This document shows positions 56,701 to 64,000 of a stretch of 64,000 nt of DNA, piece by piece. This DNA comes from Scedosporium boydii (taxonomy: Eukaryota > Ascomycota > Sordariomycetes > Microascales > Microascaceae). The first letter of the stretch is position 1. Each line of letters opens with the position of its first letter. The position numbers and the translations under genes are program-made. Below the pieces are notes generated by a model. It worked only from the letters and a program-made list of their open reading frames with translations. It was not told where the DNA came from and did not search any database. The stretch covers positions 1 through 64,000 of the forward strand of contig NJFT01000129.1 of assembly GCA_002221725.1 (NCBI GenBank), in the 5' to 3' direction.

Positions 56701-58701
56701 GTAATTGAATTTGACGCAAGAGCGGACCAGGGGGGTGAAAGAGTAAGCTGGAAGTGACGTCATATTTGCGGGGACCTTGCAAGGATAGACAAAGATGGAT
56801 ACGACTTGGGAAACCACTGTCCAGTCAACCAAAAGCTTCATCTTCAGACAGGCTTTCTATGATAATCTATTGTGACCCGTTGGAGGAATCATCTTGGGGA
56901 CAAGTTCTTTTCTTATTTTTGGTTCACATTGTACCCTGCGCTCCGTAAAGCGGCTTCCATCCCGCCCCATGTCAAACATCAATGTCAAATTTCGTCGAGG
57001 GAAAGGAAGCACCGGGGCACGAATCCCGCTCCACTTTGGTGCATTAGAGTGAAGTCATCAATACCCTAATATGACGTCACATATGTGCCGGAAATTACCA
57101 CGTCCCGAAGATTTTTGATGGAAGGACAATTGGGACATCTTTGGGGGTGGGATCGCCCTGGGACGCGGGCGGCCTTAATTACTGCTAGCGTTGGGGAGAT
57201 CGAGGGCTAGAAAATAAAGGGAAAACGAAAGTGAAAAAGGAAGAAAGGATAGAAAGAGAGCAAACGGCAAGAAGCGAATGAGCTCAATGACGACGGCATG
57301 TATGGGACAGATCGATTCGAAAGTACGGAACACCGCACTTCTCTGCTTCCGCTTCCTCCTCAATTTTTTCCCCATTTCTTCAATATCCCCCCGGGCCCGC
57401 GTATTCATCTCACTCCCGCGTCCTGCTTTCTGCATTGCCCCCCTTTAACCCGTTTAGGCTTTCTCGGTCCGAGAGAACATGCGAGGGGACCGGCGGGGCT
57501 GGGGGCGACGGAGCGACGATCTGTTTCGGGTGGCTTGGATTTCGCCCCGTACTGCGTAGGAGAGGCGGACGGATTTCCGAATTCCTTTCTAGACATCAGC
57601 CGGCGCCCTCTCTACGGCGACATGCGAGACCAGCCTTCCCATACCAAATTGTACAACTCCGGCTCCCCGTATTTCCTCCGCCTTTATCATCAATGATCGA
57701 TCATCCTCTGAGGATCCGTGTCGTCAGTGATTGCGCAAGCCTCGAGCCACGTCCCTCTGGGTGATACTACTATGACCGCCAGTTTACGGTGTTGCATCTA
57801 GGTATATAATAATAGCATAACACTGATCAGTCGTATTCCGTGTTAACAACCCTGCCATTCCTCCCGTTTAGTGTGTCTGCACCGAGTGACCTACCGAGTC
57901 CTAGATGATGAGAGGTGATGGGAGATGATGAAAGGACTTTGATCAGCGCCTGCGGTTCCCACAGGTAATAATACTTTTCAATTTGACACCGTATAAATTT
58001 GCCACAAGATCTTTACGAAAACGGCAATACGAGCAGCAACACACAAACCCGACCTGTTAGTCTTGTACTCCGTACGAGATGGGAAGAGTGGGAGTACATT
58101 CTACGTGAGTGAATACTGGGTTTGAAATAAACGCACCGAGACGAGACGCGCGTTCGTCGTCGCGCTCACTCATTTTCTAAGGAACCTTGTCGGAGATCAT
58201 CCGCAGAGCAGTCTGAGAAAGAGCAGCCTCGCATACCTGGAATCGCTCATCAGAAGCTCACCATTATGCAGCAGTCATAGAGAAAATCGATAACTATAGG
58301 TATTGCGGAGGGTCTGCCCCGACCCCCGACGACCCCCGTACAGGTACGCCAGAATAGGAGCGATCTCTTACCCCATCTCTCTATGTCACCAAAAGCTACT
58401 TTCAAGTCTTCTCCCCGTTCGGATTTGGATGTGACTGCATGAGAGACTGATAGCAACTTCATTCTTGCAACCAAGACGCGACGCGCCCTCTACAAAGAGA
58501 CTCACAAAAGGAAGAAAATGACGTCAGAAGCGGCAAGCGGTTCTCACAAAGTCCATCCCGTGGCGCCGATCCCTTCCTCTTCCTTGCCGCTCTTGGGAGT
58601 GATAATACAAGAAGTACGAGAAGGTAAGACAAGCCGGCTGGGGACGACGAGGACGCTTGATACCTACGACGTACTTGGGAAATCAAACTAGAATTTTTTC
58701 C

Positions 58702-58704
<3 letters not shown>

Positions 58705-58734
<30 letters not shown>
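58705..58734. repeat. Poly-T tract
   Basis: A T run of more than 25 bases inside a longer pyrimidine stretch. No flanking direct repeat was found, unlike the tract at 48.66 kb. Confidence 0.85.
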
Positions 58735-61700
58735 CCGATTTCTTTTTTTTCTCGTGTTATGAGATGCAGTTCTTGGTGGGGCCCCTCGATATCCCCCCCA
58801 TGTTTGCTTCCCGGAGATGAACGCTGCAGCAAGGGTCGCGCAATTTAACTGGTGGGCTGGCCTTGACGCCTTCGGGATAGCTGAAACGTGAGGGCATCCC
58901 CGCTCCCATCAAATGCCTTATGCAGTTTAGTGCGAACGCCATTTTCATTTTGAATCAGTCGTCTTCGGGGCAGCTTTGACGCGGGTGACGTGCAGACCCT
59001 GGGTCCCCGCAATAAGAATAAGGTAAAGAGTAAAGAGAGGACCAGATGGCCGGTGTGAATGGGGAAGTTTGTCAAAGAAATTACTAGTAATTTTTACACT
59101 TTTTGGGGCATCAAACCAACCCAGTGGGATGGGTCCGTCCGTGGACTTATCCTGGGGGGACTTGGACTTGTGTGTACTTCGTATAAGCCCACATCCCTTT
59201 ATTGCCCGTGGGTCTCGCCGAGGATAGTAAAGAAGACGTACTAGAACTAATAGGTATGTACCTCAGTACACTAGAGAAAATGAAATGTAGCCTGGATGGA
59301 TTTGATGGAAGGGAAATAGCCTCATGAGGGAACACAGCAACAGAGAAGAACTACTTAAGGTCAACAGGGCGTAGCCAACTCAAGCGTCTACGGCCCAAAA
59401 TGCCCCAACCAGCGAAGCGAGGTAGGGCGAGATAGGCCCTAAACCGGCAGGTTGACGAACCTATGATGTCTGTAGTTGAGGTCTTGCGCCTTTAGCGGTA
59501 TGGATGGGAGGAAAGAAATTGACCATGTGTTCTTTTTGACTGAAGAGGGTACTGGATGTGTTTCTAGGCAGCTTTGGGACTTAGGGGGTGGCAGACTATC
59601 TGACGTTTATCTGATGTCTTCGAAAGAGATGGAAGGAAAGATCTGAGCCTCATAGTCCACATCTCCCGTCACCAGTCTCGGTGGCAAAGATGGGTGGGAG
59701 GGTCGGCAATTGTAGTGGAGTGTAGAATGGGTTTCGGAGTACCGACCACCAGTATCAAAGAACTGTTGGGATTGCTTTTGCGATGCTCTTATCTTGAAGA
59801 CGTGCCTGACAACGTAAGCCTCACCTTATTCTGAAAGAATGAGACGAGTTGGTATTCTAGCAAGGGGCATACACACCATCTGCTGAGTGGAAGACCGTCG
59901 AGGAACTCTCGAAATGAACTCGAAACTCAAGGCTAACGCTGGCCCCTAGGTAGAATGAGTATCCTCTTCAGCCAAGGAGCCTTCGGACAACTCGTTCTAG
60001 GAAGTCCCCCTGGAAGCCGCCGTGTATCTGGCCAATATTCTTCGGTTTTTCCTGTGCGGGGGCCGGATGGCTTGGTTGAAGTTGCTACACCTTGTAATCA
60101 TATGCGGATAGGTATTCTTGCTTCTTCCTCTAGGGGGCGCCGTAAACTACTGAGGCGTTCCCCTCGAATTCCTTGTAAATACCCTACGCTGGAGGGCCAA
60201 CTCGTAGATTAAACGCAATGGTATTTCTCTCCCTCCGCTGAGGCTAACAAATGATGGACTCTCATGTATCGTGCTATGACTCATTTGACGGGAAACAGAG
60301 CGACCTGGAGGAAGGATTTTCATCCTTCCGCCGATCTACTAATTTCTAGGATATTTGACTTAGCAGTAGAGGGACAACCAGGCAATGTGGACTAGGGCGT
60401 AGGAGCAGCGGAATCGTTGAGCGTTTCTCGCATTTACTGAAGGATCCTACAAGAAAAGATCCATTTGTGTCATCATATAGAATAACATCCTTGCTTCTCC
60501 CCTGGATCGCAATGCGGCAATCCCCTTGATAATATTTGATTATTTGGGGCTGGTTGGATTCAACGGTCAGGATTTGAGATTCGATACGCTTCTCGGAATA
60601 TGCCCCGAAAAGATGTTATAGGCATGAAGCTACGAGCTTTAAATCAAAACAGGAGATGCTGAATGTGAATGACCCATGCACGGCCTCCTTTCCTCCCATA
60701 CATCGGCATGCAGTCCGCGTCAATTCCCCGTCTTCCCAGCCCTCTACCAGCCTCCCAAGGGGCTTGCAATAGCCCTCGGAGTACACACAGGCGCGAGGAA
60801 GAAATATTCAGCACTGAGAATAGGGACGTTTCGGGTGGCTGTTTGTTGATCAAGACGAGAATTCCGTGACCTAAGCGGGAAGCGCCGTCCCTCTGTTACG
60901 GGAGGGAAGGACCTGATGTGGGATGTAAGTACCGCTACCGCCTTTATAAGGATGAGATGTTCTGAACATGTTGTTTGCGGCCTCGTGGGAGCTCTTCTGG
61001 AATGCGGTTGATGATCATGAGAGACGGTCTACGGAGAGCAGTATGGCGGATGTGAATGCAAGGCCCAATGGACTTTGCTCTCAGCCACATCGCCAATCTT
61101 CCCTTCTTCGCCGTGGATATTTGTGTTCGGGACCTATCTATTTTATCTGCACGCCATGGTTCATATCCTTCAATGTCCCAAGGCATGAAAGATTATATAC
61201 GTTCCCACAAAGTGCTATGCTAAACATTCTCAGACCCAATCGATTGCGAATCTCGGGGCGCTCTCCGTACCTCCATGAGAGAGAGGTATGAAGAATAACG
61301 TAACCACGCGCCTTGGATCGTTGCTGTTTCTCGTCTTGGAATTATTCCAATCTCATCATCGGGGGATGGCACTCAGGGCTCAATCTTGAGGAAGAAAGGC
61401 GAGGTCTTCGCGACATCTTCCTCTGCCAAACCTACAGGACTGCATCAAAGGCTAGTATGCTATCCGCAATTAGACCAAGTAAGACTCATGGCACATATAG
61501 TGCACTTCAAATCAAAATAGATGAAGCTGATCTCTTGATTAAATGTCAGCGCTGGTACATTGAAACTCGGGCTCCCTTCCCCTTGACCGCGGCCTCCGAC
61601 TCTAGTTCTTAGTCTCCTCAGATGAAATGCCGCCTCCAGATGTGAGATATTAGTTCCGGTCTCACCTGGGGTTGAGGTGGTCAGCACGACCGAGACCTAG

Positions 61701-63859
61701 CCTCTAGAGAAAATCAATGTTGGGCTCAATAGACGGCTATCTATTCTTTAGGAGCATTCACTCTCGCCTAGTGATGGGGAGAATCAATTTTGAGAGTAAT
61801 ACTATGGTAGTGTTTGAACGACCCGAGCTCCGAGAGGCGTCATGAGATTGAGGGTCTCCTGGCCAGTACATGGGGGCAGATCCGTGCAGAAACACGGGGG
61901 AAAGCCTGAGGAAGGCGTGTGAATATGTCATTCACGCAACTGAGTACGGCTTCCCTACCTAGCAGGTTGGGGTGTGATCAGAAGCGCCAGGAAACGGCGT
62001 TTTTGTTTAAACCGAAGGCTTCACTATGAATCAAAGACTGGGAACTCATCGAATAAAGAGCCATGTGGGAGTTCTCGTTAAACGTCCCAGCCTTGGGTTC
62101 GGTACTGCATAGACAGCGGGGGAGAATGTATGCAGTCCGTCGACTTTGGTCACTGGATTTGCAAGCCGCTCGCGATGATGATGTCGCCGGCATATTGTAA
62201 TATAAAGTGAGACGAGAATAGAAACTTCTTCAGGCGAGATCGGAAGCAGGATCGAAGTTATGTCAAGACGTCTCAAGGCCATCGCCGAGAGGCCTGAGGC
62301 TCGCTTGGCAGGCTTCCTTCCATAGACACTACGAACTCTGCGGAAAATATCACTACAGTAGCCTCATTCTGTGAACAGTCTGCCCATCAATGGCAAGTGT
62401 ATCAAGTGTATCAACTAGCTCCTTTCGGGGTCCCGCGACTAATAGATGCCAGTGATTGTCGCTGAATATATCCGAGGTCCATGGACGGCGCTACTCGCGG
62501 GAGAAAACCTACAAGATATGGATCAAAGGGGAAGCGAACCTCTTCGACACTCGCCGAGAGCAATCCCGACTGACAGAGAGACCGGCGAGGTCCGGCTAAA
62601 ATGTCCTCCTGACATCCCAACTGAAGTCTCTGGGCAGCCATCACTCCATCGACAACAACAAGGTTAAAACTCGGCGCGTACTTCGCGAGCTCTTCCGAAG
62701 CAGTGAGCGAATCAAAGTCCCAAGACGATCGACAAGCTCGCCTCTCCCTCCCAAGAAGGAATCGGTCACAATATGCCGCACCCTCTTTTCTCATTGTCCC
62801 AAGACCTCGAAGAAAAGTATTATTGGTGAAACTAAAATTTCGCGATAGCGAGGTTGTCGTCCATCGTCGCCCAGAAGCTTCGGCCATGTGCTGCGTTGAT
62901 TGGTCACCAGGGAAAATCCGCGGGTGGCCGGGAACTCAACGTCGGAGGGCGGAGTGCAATGCTAGGGAGCCGCAGATCGAGGGAGCCAGCCAAGAGCCCC
63001 GTGGACTGCTCAATGCCCAGGACGTGCTTTTGATCTCCCATGTTACCGGTGCTGATGGCGGTGAGGTGCACATACAATCGTGTCGTCGCGAAAGTCTCTA
63101 GTAATTTTCCAATGAATGGCCCATGAAAATTGCAGAGTCCCTTTTTCCTCAAGAAACAGCTGTCCGTTTCTATTTTTTGATTTTGAAACAAGAGCCGGGC
63201 GGCCGGGAGCCAAGCCGCACGGGAACGCTGAGAGAGTCGGGATCGTCTCCAGCCCAGGTGCAGGTCGCAAGTCGCGGCGCTAAGGCACCAAGGCACTCAG
63301 GGGGCTGTCACAAGGCACAAGTGCACAATTGATGCTGGCATGGCAGTTACGCCTGCTGGTTTAGGACGTGGGCGTTGAATCAGCGCACTTGTCATTACGT
63401 CAAAGTAGAGCCGGACGCCCTAACAGCTTCCTTCCCCACCACGCTCCCCAGCATTGCGCATTGCAGCGGGCGCTCAACTGCCTCGTGTTAGTGCATCATA
63501 GTGCATCAATACATCGATATGTCAAGTGGTCATTGTTCAAGCACGTTGTGTACATCGATGCACACCTCAAACAAAGTCTGAGAACGAGTCCTTCTTTCGT
63601 ACCTCAACTCTTTTCTGTTTCTCCTTTAGATGTAAACGCTGTGTGTGCTCTGTGCTGTTCCCCGCCTCGAAGTTTACTTGCGGGTGCATTCGTCCGCTCT
63701 ACAAAGGGCGTGTAGCCCACGCAGACTTTGAAACGCTGATGCAGACCTTATCTTGCATCCATTCCCCCGTTCCCTCCAGCTTGCTACGTTGATCTTGTAT
63801 CCTTCTACTCTCCCTTCGGCAGCTCTTGTTTCCAGTATAGTTTCTGGCTCACATCGACT

Positions 63860-64000
63860 AGCTCTTTTTTCTTCTTATTTTTTTCTTTTTCTTCTTCTTC
63901 CCTTGCTGAGTGAAACAAGCTCCTGCTGCCGTTCAACCACCTCTCGCAAACAAGTCCCCTAACCCACCGACTCGCCGAACATCGGCACCGTCAGCTGTCT
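63860..64000 (+). promoter_or_regulatory. Pyrimidine-rich promoter-like tract at right edge
   Basis: A CT-rich tract at about 63865-63905 is followed by about 90 bp of A/C-rich sequence without ATG. This matches the core-promoter and 5'-leader layout of many expressed filamentous-fungal genes. It suggests a plus-strand gene begins just beyond the window. Confidence 0.35.

Larger units (their letters stand above)
52814..64000. other. Gene-poor region, 11.2 kb
   Basis: I can support no coding gene or structural RNA gene here. The longest frames (158 aa at 62411-62887 minus, 132-133 aa elsewhere) lack recognisable domains and overlap other frames. The left part is the upstream region of the CP2 factor. 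Features seen: purine and poly-T tracts, four TACTTCGTA copies (54298, 54842, 56494, 59175), one TACTCCGTA (58066), and a pyrimidine tract at the right end. Confidence 0.5.

Noticed and set aside
57298..57696. 133-codon plus-strand frame in the gene-poor region
   Set aside because: Pro/Arg/Leu-rich with no domain, no good start context and competing frames; not supportable as a gene.

Overview
The window is nuclear DNA of a filamentous ascomycete (Pezizomycotina, probably Sordariomycetes). The evidence is short GT-AG introns of 55-151 nt with CTRAC-type branch sites, micro-exons, a mitochondrial complex I subunit, the HSF/response-regulator factor Skn7, and a Grainyhead/CP2 factor of the csp-2 type. 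All gene models were joined by hand from the sequence, and every model that is complete within the window sums to a multiple of three. No tRNA, rRNA, CRISPR array or intact transposon was recognised.

Layout. 1-13.1 kb: two very large, repeat-rich secreted proteins in tandem on the minus strand. The first runs off the left edge. Neither could be assigned to a named family. They are the main accessory, cell-surface-like part of the window. 14.8-18.9 kb: a UBP2-type deubiquitinase (minus). 20.0-20.8 kb: a complex I NDUFA11/B14.7-type subunit (plus). 21.4-27.8 kb: three conserved housekeeping genes, MSH2 (minus), TRM10 (plus) and DNA primase small subunit PRI1 (minus); the MSH2 and PRI1 upstream regions carry MCB-like ACGCG sites. 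31.2-33.6 kb: SKN7 (plus) with a 3.5 kb upstream region. 35.9-38.2 kb: eIF2B epsilon (plus). 39.0-41.1 kb: a HAD-type 'Swiss Army Knife' RNA-repair-like protein with an RGG tail (minus), divergent from ribosomal protein eL43 (41.3-41.8 kb, plus). 42.7-43.1 kb: a DUF167/YggU-like protein (plus). 43.9-46.0 kb: a DHA1 MFS transporter (minus). 50.3-52.8 kb: a Grainyhead/CP2 transcription factor (minus). 52.8-64 kb: 11 kb in which I can support no gene. It holds homopurine and homopolymer tracts, several copies of a 9-bp TACTTCGTA motif, and at the far right a pyrimidine-rich promoter-like tract that suggests a plus-strand gene starting just outside.

How the genes relate. Most of the window is conserved housekeeping: DNA replication and repair, translation, tRNA modification, respiration and protein turnover, plus two developmental or stress regulators. 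These genes do not form a pathway cluster. The unusual parts are the paired giant secreted proteins, a possible retroposition scar (poly-A flanked by a 15-bp direct repeat near 48.6 kb), the over-represented TACTTCGTA motif found only outside coding exons, and the very long gene-free region beside the CP2 factor.
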